A stretch of 64,000 bases of DNA from Rhizaria sp. SCN 62-66 (Eukaryota; Rhizaria, unplaced), in the NCBI GenBank assembly GCA_001724265.1, contig MEDY01000085.1:24869-88868 (forward strand), read 5' to 3'. This document shows positions 1-10,466 of the stretch, in pieces. Numbering within the stretch: the first letter of the stretch is position 1; each line of letters begins with the position of its first letter. The notes below the pieces were generated by a model. It did not search any database and was not told where the DNA came from. It worked only from the letters and a program-made list of their open reading frames with translations. Made by a program: the position numbers and the translations under genes.

Positions 1-426
1 AGCAAAACTGCGCTGAGCTCCCTCGCTCTGCTGTCACCAGCCGCGGCGGACAGCAGCAGCAACAGCAGCAATAGCATCGACAATAACGAAGGAGGGTCTA
101 GTCTGTACCTGACGTCGTCCTCTTCGCTGCCGACCTCGCTGCTGTCCCTGCTCTGCGTGCAGTGCTACCTCTTCGCGCTGCACGTTGCCGCCGACGCCGC
201 GCTCTCGCTGCCCGCCATCGCGCTTTACGCCACCCACGGCCACTGCCGCCTCTGGGCGCCCGGTTTTGCACCGCTCTGGGCCGCGGCCGTCGCGCTGCTC
301 GGCGGCACGGTGCTGCTGGGGCACGTCTGCGCGTGGGTCGCCGCGCTCGCTGACGCCGCCGTCATGGTCAGGCTCGCCAGGGCCGTGGCCGCGCACCGCA
401 GTCGCGCCGCGCGGGCGCGCACGTGA
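1..426 (+). CDS. C-terminal end of a multi-pass membrane protein (5' partial)
   Basis: The frame is open from the first base of the window to a TGA at 424-426, giving 141 residues of an incomplete protein. The first part is Ser/Asn-rich. It is followed by at least two strongly hydrophobic stretches, around residues 45-75 (Leu/Ala/Val-rich with Cys and Tyr) and 85-125, and then a short Arg/Ala-rich tail that ends in RART. The hydrophobic stretches are long enough to cross a membrane, so this is probably the end of an integral membrane protein with a basic tail. No family is recognisable. The start lies outside the window. It converges on the minus-strand gene that ends at 951. Confidence 0.6.
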   Translation, partial: SKTALSSLALLSPAAADSSSNSSNSIDNNEGGSSLYLTSSSSLPTSLLSLLCVQCYLFALHVAADAALSLPAIALYATHGHCRLWAPGFAPLWAAAVALLGGTVLLGHVCAWVAALADAAVMVRLARAVAAHRSRAARART

Positions 427-950
427 ACTGAATATTGCCGCTTTTTAGAGACTGACAGCGAAAGCTTAGGTTTGGTTTCGACTGAGGTTGGGTTTATGGG
501 TTCAGAAAGTTGAGTCATTGGTGAAACGTATTTGCTGTGAATATTTAGTGATTTTAGAACGGAGTACGTCAATTGAATATGCACGAGTGATTTGTATGCT
601 GAACTTATGAATGTGGCCCACAACAAGACAGTAATACACGTAACCAATCATGTACAGCATCAGCAGACACGTGTCGTTTCGGAGAAACAAATCAAAAATC
701 AACTGTATTTATAACTAATATACCGCATCAGTGGACGTCTCGTCTTATATATGACGCTCACCGACATAATGACAATGAAGCATGCATTCCTCTCGCATGT
801 CACCACCTCATTTACTAAAGCACACACTACTTTAGTGTTTAGACAACAGATACATAACCGGGACAAACAAGAACAAGACTGTAATACTGTTCAAAAAGAG
901 CAGACGTGCTAAATCACAGAAGAACTGTTTTGCGTTCTTGCACATGCACA
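427..950. other. AT-rich spacer between convergent genes
   Basis: This is the 3' side of both flanking genes. It is AT-rich, with short scattered frames only. I see no gene, RNA or repeat in it. Confidence 0.6.
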
Positions 951-2099
951 TTACTTCGGCTGGCCGAGCGTGCCGTTCATCTGCGTAAAGCCGCCCAGCG
1001 CGGCAACTATGTCCCCACTGGCTCGCACATACGCGCTTTGTGCCGCGTCAACGGCGCCGTCAAACGCATCCGCCGTGGCGCGCGCGCGGGCCGTGGTGGT
1101 CTCCACGGCGGCGTCGAGCGCCGAGACGTCCCACCCGCGCTCTTCGCGGAGGTCGGCGACCATGGCGGCGATGCCCGAGAGCACCATGTCGCGCCCGTGG
1201 CGCTCGGCGATGACGACGGCGCGGCGACGGGCCTCCTCGGCGCGCGGCAGCGCGTACTCAAGCCGTTGCAGGTCGGCCTCAAGCTGCAGCACCGTGCGGT
1301 CCTGTGCAGGGCCCGGCGCCGAGGGGTTCTGCGCGTGGTCGGCAGCGGCCTTGGCGCGCGCGGCGGCTACGTCCTGCGGCGTGACGCGAAGTTTGGCCGC
1401 GTGCGTGATGTTGGTGAGCGCGTGATACTCGACGACCTCGGCGCGGAAGCGCGCGTAGAGGCGCGCCTTGGCGAGGAAATCGGTCTTGCCGTCGCGCTCG
1501 TCGTGGAACAGCGTGCGCGCATCGGCCTCGGGCGGAAAAAATAGCGCGAGCGCGGCCTCGTAGTGCGGCTGCATGTCAACGCGCGCGAAGTAGAGCGTGA
1601 GCCACATGCGCAGCTGCGTGGCGACGCAGAAGAAGGGCGAGGTGAAGGTGCGCAGCCGCAGGGTAGCGGGCACCATGCACTCCATGTACGTCATGATATC
1701 GGCCACGGCCACGTCGCGCAGCTTCGTCGGGTTGCGCAAGAAGTTGAAGAGCATCGCGGAGGAGAAGCAGCAGGACATACGCTCCTGGTCCTCGGGCAGC
1801 GCCTCCTGCAGCGCGGCGCGGAGCAGCTTGTGCTTGTCGAACGCGAAGGCGTCGATGACGCGGTAGATGGAGAAGTGGCAGGCGTATTCGAGGATCCACA
1901 TCAGCGCCACGGGCCGCGCCGCGACGGGCGCGTGCACGGCCTGCTACAGGTGGTACGTCAGCATCTCGGGCGCAAGAAACGACGCTGGGGGCAGCGCCGC
2001 AACCATCGCGGACATGTTAGCCGGCGGGGCCGCGCCGGACGCGGCCGCGGAAGCGGCGGCCGCGGCGGCAGAGGCTGAGGCGGAAGAGGACGATGACAT
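951..2099 (-). CDS. orphan protein with one in-frame TAG
   Basis: This gene reads as one protein of 382 residues from the ATG at 2099-2097 to a TAA at 953-951, provided the in-frame TAG at 1946-1944 (codon 52) is sense. On either side of that codon the frame runs TYHL-TAG-QAVHAPVAA with no shift and no other stop. Residues 1-45 are Ser/Ala-rich low complexity. Residues 55-230 look globular, mainly helical, with Cys, Trp and Phe. Residues 240-360 are Ala/Glu/Arg-rich and suited to a coiled coil. I recognise no family. If TAG were a stop, the 5' part would encode only 51 residues and the globular part would have no ATG near its start, so the fused reading is better. The function is unknown. Confidence 0.7.
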
Positions 2100-3152
2100 C
2101 GGGCTCGCGCGCACTGAAAGGAAACGGCTTGACAGAAACAGCAAGGGATACTTGCTTTCACAAGTTTTTGTGTAGTTTGTGGCTGATAAGTAGGGTTAGG
2201 AGCCAAGTCCTATGAAGGGGGCGTGTGGGAAAGCGGGACGGTCCGGAAGAAACCAAGGGAACGAAGCAGTTAGCTTGATGACGAGTAAAGGTGATGGAGC
2301 ACAATCGAGGAAAAACAATAGATAGGCCGCATTAAAAATACCAATTGGTGTCTGAAAAATGCCGTTACAATCGTATGTGTCGGACGTAGCGCGACTTCTA
2401 GTCATGTAAAGTCACATTCTGAATGGCGCCAACCGAGACAACCGAGTATCTACGAGTTCGTAAAAATTCGCCTTCGGCTGGGGGATCTTTTGGAATTCGG
2501 CCTCGTGCCCTCCGAAAAGTGCTGCTGGGGGGACATCAAGACAACATAAACGCCGAGTATAACGTCTACACTTTGTATCTGTTTTTGGGTTCACTGGTCA
2601 GTTTATTTTTTCTTCTCGGAACGTATCCTGCTTGGGGTGGGATCAAAGTCTTTGGTCACCTCCCAGCTATCCTCCATAAACGGATGCAGCGCCCTCCTCA
2701 CAGCTTTTTGCCACTTTTTCCAATTGTTTTTGCACTTGCTTTACGATTACCACAAACATCGCGTACTATTCTTTCTAGAAACACCACTTTAACCGCAATA
2801 AACGCTATAGAAGCCTTGTTCTGGTTCTCTATCGCGCAGCCTCGCGACTCCCCCTGCCCCTCTGCCCGGTCGGAGCAGCAGTCGCCCGCCAGCCCGCCCA
2901 TCGACTTCCCCAGCGCGCTCGCACGCCTGGGACTGTCCCCACTGCCTCTTCGCGCACGCAGCCCAGTACCCGCGCTTGATAGGGCCATCTAACGCCTAAA
3001 AGTTCGTTGCTTCAGGCAGCTGTACGTAACCAGACCCCTTTCGTGATTGTGTTGTGACACGCAGCAGTCTCGTCGGTCCTCCTCAGCACACTCTCGCTCC
3101 ACACACACACGCGTAAGCCAGTCGCTCTGTGCTGCGTGGCGCCCCGCCTGCG
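2100..3152. promoter_or_regulatory. divergent intergenic/promoter region
   Basis: The region lies between the start of the minus-strand orphan and the start of the kinase, so it must hold both promoters and 5' leaders. An open frame at 2423-2992 (189 codons) has no recognisable domain and its composition is unlike the neighbouring genes; I treat it as chance. The 200 bases before the kinase ATG are pyrimidine-rich, which would suit a 5' leader. Confidence 0.4.
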
Positions 3153-6100
3153 ATGTACCTCCGCAAGCGCGCGCACAAGAACAAAGACGCCTCCGCGGGC
3201 GCCGATGGCGCCGCGGGCACTGGGTCGTCGTTCCCCCCGTCGTCGTCTTTCCCCCCGTCCCCTTTCGTCGCCCCGGGCGGCGGCGCGGCCCCCGGCTCCC
3301 CGCTGCCCGTATCGGCCGCGCCATCGCAGCCCATGGCGAACCCGGCCACGGCGGCGGCGTCGACCGCGGGCGGCAACGCGGGGAAGCCCACCGCGCCCAA
3401 CTTCGGCGAGGAGGCAGAGCGGCTCGTGATCGGCCACTACCAGCTCATGAAGACCATCGGCCGCGGTGCGTTCGGCATCGTCTACCGCGGGCTCTGCCTT
3501 ACCACGGCCGAGACGGTCGCCGTCAAGCGCATTAACCTGCACGGCATGCCCAAGGGCGAGCTCGACGGCATCGAGCAGGAAATCGGGCTGCTGCAGGGAC
3601 TGATGCACCCCAACATCGTCAAATACCGCGACGCGATCCGCTCTGAGTCGCACCTGAACATCATCCTCGAGTTCGTCGAGAACGGCTCGCTGCTGTGGAT
3701 GATGAACACGCTGGGCGGCAAGTTCCCCGAGCCGCTCGTTGTGCACTACATCGCTCAGGTCGTCATCGGGCTCGAGTATCTCCACAACCAGGGTGTGATT
3801 CACCGCGACATCAAGTCCGCCAACATCCTCTCCACCAAGCACGGACTGGTCAAACTGGCCGACTTCGGTGTCGCGACTAAGCTCAACGAGTCGCGCAAGT
3901 CGACCTCGGTCGTCGGCACGCCCTACTGGATGGCGCCCGAAATCATCGAAATGACCGGCCAGCAGTCGCCCGCCTGCGACATCTGGTCCGTCGGCTGCAC
4001 CGTCATCGAGCTTATCACGGGCAAGCCTCCGTACTTTGATCTGCAGCAGATGCCCGCGCTGTTCCGCATCGTCCAGGATGACCACCCGCCGCTGCCGGAC
4101 AACATCACGCCCGCGTGTAAGTCGTTCCTCCTCGAGTGCTTCCAGAAGGACCCCAACCGGCGCATCGACGCGCCCGGCCTCCTCAAACACCAGTGGCTTA
4201 AGGACGCCGTCAAGCAGTTCAAGGATCGCATGCGTCTCGGCGGCGGCGCGGGCGGCGGCGGCGGCGGTGATGCGCCCTTGCTCGACTCGGCGGGCATGCT
4301 GGGTGCCTTCGGCGGCGCGCTGGGCGGGGAGTCCCCCGACTCGATACCGCGCCGCGCCGTTGCGGCGACCCAGCCCGCCGCGGCGTCTGCGCAGACCGCG
4401 CCCGCGACCGCCGCGGCGGGCGCTGGGGCTGGCACTGGAGCCGCCGCCTCGACCGCCGCGGCCGCTGCCACCAAGCCCGCCGCCGCGGCTGCGAAGCCCG
4501 AGGACGACGACGAGGGGTTCTGGGACGACGACGACGCGCCCCCATCCTCCGGCACGGCCACGACCACCGGCGGCGGCGCTAAGGGCCGCTCCGCCACCAC
4601 CAACGGCTTCGGCGACGACGATGACGACGACCACGACTGGTTCGAGACGCAGTCCTCCGCGGGCGGTGCGGGTGCCGGCGCGCTGGGCAGCATCAGCGCT
4701 AACAACGGCCTCCGGGGCCCGTTGGGCTCGAGCGTGGGCGTGTCGGACGAGCTGCCCGACGACGACGTCGACTATAAGGCCAACACGTTCTCTGGCGGCA
4801 GCAAGCCTGCCGCCGCGGGATCCACCCCGACCACTGGCGGCCGCGCGCTCAACGCCTTCCGTGAGGCTGGTGAAGAGGAGGAATGGGGCGGGGCGTTCGG
4901 CGACGCGCTCGTGGCCAAGCTCAACGCGCCCGCCGCCGCCGCCGCCAAGGCCGCTGCCAAGGGCGCCGCCGCGGGCAGCAGCGCAAAGGCGTCCTCGCTT
5001 CGCTCCGGCGCCTCCGCTGGCGCGGGTGCGGGTGCGGGCGCTGCGGGGAAGACTGGGACTACGGTGGACCTGGCTGCATTCGCGGACGACGGCGACGACG
5101 ACGACGCGTTCGGGCTCGGCGACCTCGTCGACCTGGTCCCATCCTCGTCCTCCGTCGCCGTCACCGCCACGGCCGCCAACGCCGGCGGCGGCAGCAGCAG
5201 CAGCAGCGGCAGCGGCGCCACTGGCAGTGCGCTGAGCGCCGAGGCCGTGGCGAGCCGTCTCCGTGCATTTGCGCCCTCGGCCGACGGCGACGGCGACGAC
5301 GACCTGGCCGACTTCGACATCGACGCCAACGCCGCCACGCTGCGTCTCCGCGCGCTGGCCGGCACCACGGGCAAGACGGGCGCGGGCGGCGACGGCGGCG
5401 ACGGCGACGGCGAGGCCGGCGCGGGCGCCGAGGAGGAGGACGAGGATGCGGACCCGTTCGACACGGTCGAGTTCGACGACGTGGTGCCTGACGCCAACTC
5501 CATCACGCTGGCGCGCTTCGACCGCCTCGTCCTCGCGCTCGCGCCCTCCAGCAACGGCCACGCCGCCAACGCCAACAACATCGCTGGCGGGGCCGGCGCC
5601 GGGGCCGCGGCGGGCTCAGCCGCGGGCGCTGGCTCCGGCGCCGCGGGCGCCGCAGGCTCAGCCGCGGGCGCCGGCTCCGCCGCGGGCACTGCGGGCGCAT
5701 CTGGCTCCGTGGGCTCTGCGGCCGCCGCGGGCTCCGCTGCGGGCGCGGGCAACGGTGCCGCGGGCGCTGCGGGCGCCGGCGGCGCTGCCGGTTCCGCCGC
5801 CGCCGCGGGCGCCGCTGCTGCGGGCTCCGCCCCCGCGGGCTCCGCCGCCGCTGGCGCTGGCTCGGCCGCCGCGTCTGGCTCGGCCGCTGGCTCCACAGCC
5901 GCGCCCGCGGGCGACAGCGCGGCGGCGCTGCTGCTGGATCACGACGACGCCGACTCTGCCGCGGCGGTGACGACGATCGACACCTGCCGCGCGCTGAGCG
6001 TCATGGTTGCGACGGAGGCGGCGGCGCTGCAATCTGCCATCACGCGGTGCGTTGTGCCCATCATGGAAGTGCTTGAGCTGCCCAACATGCGCTGTGTGCA

Positions 6101-7997
6101 CGCTGTGTTGTGCCTCGTCAACAACATCCTCTCGCAGCGCGTCTACACCTCGTTCGCGCTCAACATCGCGCTCGCCGGTCTCGTGCCCGTCTGCGCAAAG
6201 TACTCGAACCGGTCCTACCCCGACGACATCCGCCTCGAGGCCGCCGTGTTCGTCCGTCTCTTTTGCTTGTCCTCCGACGCCGCGGCCAAGATGTTCGTCT
6301 CGTGCGGCGGTATCCCCTCGATCGTGGACTTTTTCCGCGACGACGGCCGCATGTCGCGCGAACTCGTGTGTTGCGCCGTCGACTGCATCCAGATCATCTT
6401 CGGCATCAACTCGTCGCCGCGCAACGACTTCTGCCGTCTCTTCTGCAAGGCCGGGCTGCTGCCGCTGCTTGCCGAGACGCTGCTAGCCGTGCACACCGAG
6501 ACTCTCATGGCCACGGTCGGCGAGCCCGCGTTGGCGCGCTACGACGAAGAGAACCTCCAGGCCCAGCTCGAGGACCCCGCCTCCACGGCCAGCGCCACGG
6601 CTGCGGCTGCGGCTGGCGCCACGTCCACGACCGTCGTCGCCGGCGCCGCCAGCGGCAGTGTCTCGGCCGCCGCCTCCGCCTCTGCTCCCGCTGCCACCGC
6701 GGCCGCCGCTGGCGCTGCCCCGGCCGTGGGCGCTGGCGCTGCTGCTGGCGCCGCCGGCAAGGCCTCCGCCAACGGCGCCGGCGCTGCCTCTGGTGCCGCC
6801 TCCGCCTCTGGCGCTGCCGCGGGCTCTGCCGCGGGCGCCGCCGCCGGCTCCGCCGCTGGCTCCGCCGCCGCCACCGGTTCTGCCACAGTCGCCGTCGGCG
6901 CGGGCGCCGGCTCTAGCTCCGCCGTCAGCGACGAGACGGGCGGGTCGAGCGGGCCGCTGCTGCGGTCGATCCTGACGAGCATCGGCGCCGCGGGCCGCCA
7001 GCGCCTGGGCCGCGAGCTCGAGTCGCTGCTGCCGGCGTACGCCTCGGTGGCCGAGTACGTGCCCAAGGTGGCGACGATCCTCGACTGGTTCTCGCTTGGC
7101 GACACGGTGGTGCAGACGCACTTCGCCGACGTGGCCGTGCTGCGCGTGCTCATCTCGGTGCTGCCCACGCTGCCGCACGAGGCCGTCATCACCGTGCTTA
7201 AGTCGCTCCGCGCCATCGTCATGAACACGACGGCGCTCGACGTGCTGCAGCAGGTCGGCGCGATCCCCGCGTTGACGCAGTTCCTCGACGTCAAGCATCC
7301 GCCCGAGCACCAGTCGCAGGTCCTCATGGTCATGTACTACCTCTGCTCGCTTAACCCGGCGCGCCAGGAGCAGGCCGTGTCGTGCGACATTATTCCCCAC
7401 TTGCAGCGCCTCATCACCACCAAGCACCCCCTCAGCCAGTTCGCGTACCCCATCATCTTCGCCCTGTGCAAGCTCTCCAAGCACGCGCGCGCGCAGCTCC
7501 GCAAGCACGCCGGCGTCGAGCTCTACCTGGACATCCTGTCCGACCCGTATTGGTGCACGCACGCGCTCGAGTCGCTGGCGACGTGGCTCAGTGACGACTG
7601 CGACCGTGTCGGCTTCCTGCTGTGCACGCCCTCCAACGTCGCCAAGATCCTCACGTGCTTCCGCAACGCCACCACGGCGCGCCAGACGGAAGCGCTGCTG
7701 CCGTCATTCTTACGCCTGCTCACGCTCTCGGTCAACGTCAACCTCGCCCTCGGCTTCCTGCTGGTGCAGGAGATCCACGCGCGGCTCCGCAAGCACGCGT
7801 CCAACAACACGATCCGCATCTCGCTGCTGCGTCTGCTGCGCCAGGCCGTCGCCGTCAAGACGCCTGCGATCCGCGCCGCCGTTGCGCGGTCCGACGTGCG
7901 CGCGCTGCTCACGGTTCTGGCCGGGGACGCCACATACCCCATCGTCGCCTCGCTCGCGCAAAAGGTTGTCGATGAGATCGACGCCAACGCCGTCTAA
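3153..7997 (+). CDS. Cdc7/SepH/MAP3K-epsilon-like protein kinase with helical repeat tail
   Basis: This is a 1,614-residue STE-group serine/threonine kinase. The kinase domain spans about residues 95-350. It has the glycine loop IGRGAFGIV, the ATP-binding Lys125 in VAVKR, the catalytic HRD at 217-219 followed by IKSANIL, DFG at 237-239 and the activation-segment end GTPYWMAPE. This layout, with a short N-terminal extension, matches fission yeast Cdc7, Aspergillus SepH and plant MAP3K-epsilon, which act in septation or cytokinesis signalling. The family also carries ARM/HEAT-like helices at the C terminus. Here helical repeats fill about residues 935-1130 and 1270-1614, separated by an Ala/Gly/Ser linker. 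Residues 370-930 are low complexity, rich in Ala, Asp and Gly. The first ATG in the frame (3153) was chosen. The role in cytokinesis is inferred from the family. Confidence 0.85.
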   Translation: MYLRKRAHKNKDASAGADGAAGTGSSFPPSSSFPPSPFVAPGGGAAPGSPLPVSAAPSQPMANPATAAASTAGGNAGKPTAPNFGEEAERLVIGHYQLMKTIGRGAFGIVYRGLCLTTAETVAVKRINLHGMPKGELDGIEQEIGLLQGLMHPNIVKYRDAIRSESHLNIILEFVENGSLLWMMNTLGGKFPEPLVVHYIAQVVIGLEYLHNQGVIHRDIKSANILSTKHGLVKLADFGVATKLNESRKSTSVVGTPYWMAPEIIEMTGQQSPACDIWSVGCTVIELITGKPPYFDLQQMPALFRIVQDDHPPLPDNITPACKSFLLECFQKDPNRRIDAPGLLKHQWLKDAVKQFKDRMRLGGGAGGGGGGDAPLLDSAGMLGAFGGALGGESPDSIPRRAVAATQPAAASAQTAPATAAAGAGAGTGAAASTAAAAATKPAAAAAKPEDDDEGFWDDDDAPPSSGTATTTGGGAKGRSATTNGFGDDDDDDHDWFETQSSAGGAGAGALGSISANNGLRGPLGSSVGVSDELPDDDVDYKANTFSGGSKPAAAGSTPTTGGRALNAFREAGEEEEWGGAFGDALVAKLNAPAAAAAKAAAKGAAAGSSAKASSLRSGASAGAGAGAGAAGKTGTTVDLAAFADDGDDDDAFGLGDLVDLVPSSSSVAVTATAANAGGGSSSSSGSGATGSALSAEAVASRLRAFAPSADGDGDDDLADFDIDANAATLRLRALAGTTGKTGAGGDGGDGDGEAGAGAEEEDEDADPFDTVEFDDVVPDANSITLARFDRLVLALAPSSNGHAANANNIAGGAGAGAAAGSAAGAGSGAAGAAGSAAGAGSAAGTAGASGSVGSAAAAGSAAGAGNGAAGAAGAGGAAGSAAAAGAAAAGSAPAGSAAAGAGSAAASGSAAGSTAAPAGDSAAALLLDHDDADSAAAVTTIDTCRALSVMVATEAAALQSAITRCVVPIMEVLELPNMRCVHAVLCLVNNILSQRVYTSFALNIALAGLVPVCAKYSNRSYPDDIRLEAAVFVRLFCLSSDAAAKMFVSCGGIPSIVDFFRDDGRMSRELVCCAVDCIQIIFGINSSPRNDFCRLFCKAGLLPLLAETLLAVHTETLMATVGEPALARYDEENLQAQLEDPASTASATAAAAAGATSTTVVAGAASGSVSAAASASAPAATAAAAGAAPAVGAGAAAGAAGKASANGAGAASGAASASGAAAGSAAGAAAGSAAGSAAATGSATVAVGAGAGSSSAVSDETGGSSGPLLRSILTSIGAAGRQRLGRELESLLPAYASVAEYVPKVATILDWFSLGDTVVQTHFADVAVLRVLISVLPTLPHEAVITVLKSLRAIVMNTTALDVLQQVGAIPALTQFLDVKHPPEHQSQVLMVMYYLCSLNPARQEQAVSCDIIPHLQRLITTKHPLSQFAYPIIFALCKLSKHARAQLRKHAGVELYLDILSDPYWCTHALESLATWLSDDCDRVGFLLCTPSNVAKILTCFRNATTARQTEALLPSFLRLLTLSVNVNLALGFLLVQEIHARLRKHASNNTIRISLLRLLRQAVAVKTPAIRAAVARSDVRALLTVLAGDATYPIVASLAQKVVDEIDANAV

Positions 7998-9401
7998 GTA
8001 CCGCTAATCTAAGTGGTTTGCATTTATTCGAATCAGTCATCACTGTGCGATCCGCTGTCTATCTGCCTTCATCGAGGTAGAATCTACTCCCGTCATTGAT
8101 AACATATACTTTGTTCATAGTGAAACGTCACCGCGGTATGTGTTGTGTTTCTGTACGCCGGCTGTCTTCTTGCGAACCTCCGCAAATGTAACTGCACACG
8201 ACTACTGTTGTTCTTCTCTCTCCGGCGCGCGTACACGCTTCGCTACTCTACTGCAGTGGCTTCTCTATGACTCGCAATGTGACTATGACTCAATCAGGCC
8301 AGACTTGACTTGTTCGACTCGACTAAGTTTGGGTCGACTTGGCGTTGTATGGCTTCATTTTTGACAGCAACTCGTACCTACACTAGTCAAGCTTTTGATA
8401 ATGCAATGCGAATGGACTCGCTAACAAGTACTTTAAATGACGTCCTATCTCGAGCCAGTGCTGTTGTGTTTCGTTTGCTTAACACTGCACGCAGCACTGT
8501 GCTCGCGGTCATGGCCTCTGTGTTTGCTGCTCAGAGACCACCTATTACGCTAATTTTGTCTCTCTGCGCACGCGCTGTGCGTGCTTGGATAGGGCTAAAT
8601 CACAATGACACTCGTAAGAGTGGTTCCATTCATCCACATCAACAATGGTGACGAGTGCTCAGCACGAGTCCCTTGTCCGCTTCCCAATTAGTTTATGTAT
8701 CTTTCAGAATCTTATAGAGTAATATCTACAAAAGGTATGTGTATATGTATTATGCAAAGGCCAGCAGGAGTAGCCTGGCTTTATTAGAAACCTATTAACC
8801 AAGTTAAGCAACAAGATCGATAAGAACAACAACAAACGTGTTTGTGTGCGCTGCATGATCGCAGCTGCTTTGTGTTTTGCTCATCCAAATCTAAAGTTGC
8901 TCTCTCTAAGTAACAAACCAAAGAGAGTGGCTCTGAATCCAATACACAATCCACACAAGAGAAAAAACAAATCATTCGTCGTGAACATGCAATTGCGTAT
9001 GTGAAATATCGAATTCTGAAATGGCTGGCCTATCTCGCGCTCCTAGACATGGTTCAAATTACAAGTCGAGTATATACGCAAACGTAGCTGTATACAATGT
9101 TGTTTTGTATTATTATTACGTATTCCTAACATTAATCAGCAACGTTAAGTTTTTTTCTCAAACAAACACAGGTGTTGTTTGCCACGCTCTATGTAATACG
9201 CTCGCCATGTTGCTCTATCGCCGCGTTCAACGTGATGTAAACCATGTCCACAATCACATTCGCGCTCACACACACCACACAGCTTCACTTCGACCGTCCT
9301 GTCTCTTTCACACTTAGCACAGTCCATTGCCTTGCATCGCTTCATTCGGCTTGTTTTGAAAGCGTTTTCGCACAGACTCGCTACCGGGCCAGCAGGGTGA
9401 T
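7998..9401. other. AT-rich spacer between convergent genes
   Basis: This is 1.4 kb of AT-rich DNA between two 3' ends. The frames are short and show no domain. No tRNA-like T-arm or fold was found by eye. I see nothing else in it. Confidence 0.5.
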
Positions 9402-10466
9402 TTACCAAGGGTCGTCGCCGAAAGCGTCGCCGCCCTGGTCGTCGTCGCCCTCATCGCCCTCGTCGCCCTCACCGGCGCCCGCCAGCCCGACCAGCGCCTG
9501 CATGGCGGCCTGGATCTGCTCCGGGGTCAGCTGCGAGATGTCGTTGACGCCCATGGCCTGCATGAGCTGCTGCGCCGCGGCCGGGTCGTGCGCCAGCATC
9601 TGCTGCAGCATCTGGGGCGTCAGCGTGAGCTCCATGCCGTCGTCGCCGTCGAACATGCCGAGGTCGCCCGCGGAGTTGGCGCGGTTGAGTAGCTCGGCGC
9701 GCAGGGCGTCGTCGGTGGTGTCGGCTGGCAGCCCCAGGTTGGTGATGGCCTGCGCGCGCGCGTCGGGGTTCGACGCCAGCACCGTCATGATGCGCGCCAC
9801 ACGCTCTTCAGACCCGATCTCGTCGCCCTCGTCGCCGGCCGCGGCGTCCTCGTCGAGCATCGCGCGGATGGCGGCGGCAGACGCGGCGTCCACGTCCTCA
9901 AGGTTCGGGCCCGCGCCGGCCGCGGCGTCGCCGTCGCCCATGGCGGCCGCGCCGCGGCGGCGGACGCTCACGCCGGCGCCGCTTTCAGCAGCCATCGCGG
10001 GCAGCGGGCGGCGCGTCCAGTGTGGGTTCGGGGACTCGCACATCTCGCACACGGAGCGCGCCGCGATGTTGATGTACGTGCACATGGGGCACTCCCAGTC
10101 GGACAACACGGGCTTGTCCGCAGCGGCAGCGGGGGCAGCTGCAGGCGCAGCAGCAGCGGCGGCGGCGGGGGCAGCAGCAGCGGCGGCGGGGGCAGCAGCA
10201 GCGGCAGGAGCGGCGGCGGGGGCGGCGGCGGGCTTCTTCTTAACAACGACGACAACGGTGTCACCATCAGCAATTCCAACCTCTGCAAGCGTGGCGTCGT
10301 CGTTCTTGAGTGGAGTGCCCTTGAAGACGGCGGTGGAGACGACGCCGCCCAGCTCGGTGAGCGTCGAGGAGAGGTGCTCCTTGAAGGCCTTGACTGTGAG
10401 CGAGGCGTCGACGGACGCCGGGAACGACTGCTGACTCAAAGTCTTAATCGTCAGGTTCAGCGACAT
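9402..10466 (-). CDS. ubiquitin-like domain protein with RanBP2-type zinc finger
   Basis: The protein has 354 residues, with ATG at 10466 and stop TAA. Residues 1-76 form a ubiquitin-like fold: a beta start (LNLTIKTL), a helix (TVKAFKEHL) and an LKNDDATL-type turn before a final strand. An Ala/Pro linker (77-117) follows. A RanBP2-type zinc finger then spans 124-150, with Trp124, Cys126, Cys129, Asn133, Cys140 and Cys143 in the family spacing. The C-terminal half has UBA/STI1-like helices with repeated Leu-Gln-Gln-Met patterns and ends in an acidic tail. UBL plus a ubiquitin-binding finger suggests a ubiquitin or proteasome adaptor; the UBL and STI1-like part recall Rad23 and ubiquilin, but the order is not theirs. 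An acceptor-like CCCTAG lies 3 bases before the ATG, so a 5' leader intron is possible. It is divergent from the FAD gene. Confidence 0.75.
   Translation of the reverse strand: MSLNLTIKTLSQQSFPASVDASLTVKAFKEHLSSTLTELGGVVSTAVFKGTPLKNDDATLAEVGIADGDTVVVVVKKKPAAAPAAAPAAAAAPAAAAAAPAAAAAAAPAAAPAAAADKPVLSDWECPMCTYINIAARSVCEMCESPNPHWTRRPLPAMAAESGAGVSVRRRGAAAMGDGDAAAGAGPNLEDVDAASAAAIRAMLDEDAAAGDEGDEIGSEERVARIMTVLASNPDARAQAITNLGLPADTTDDALRAELLNRANSAGDLGMFDGDDGMELTLTPQMLQQMLAHDPAAAQQLMQAMGVNDISQLTPEQIQAAMQALVGLAGAGEGDEGDEGDDDQGGDAFGDDPW

Noticed and set aside
2423-2992. 189-codon plus-strand frame before the kinase
   Set aside because: No domain, AT-rich codon use unlike the neighbouring genes, and position in a divergent promoter region.
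3012-5561. 849-codon minus-strand frame opposite the kinase
   Set aside because: It is an antisense shadow of GC-rich, Ala/Gly-coding sequence. The kinase on the plus strand has full catalytic motifs.
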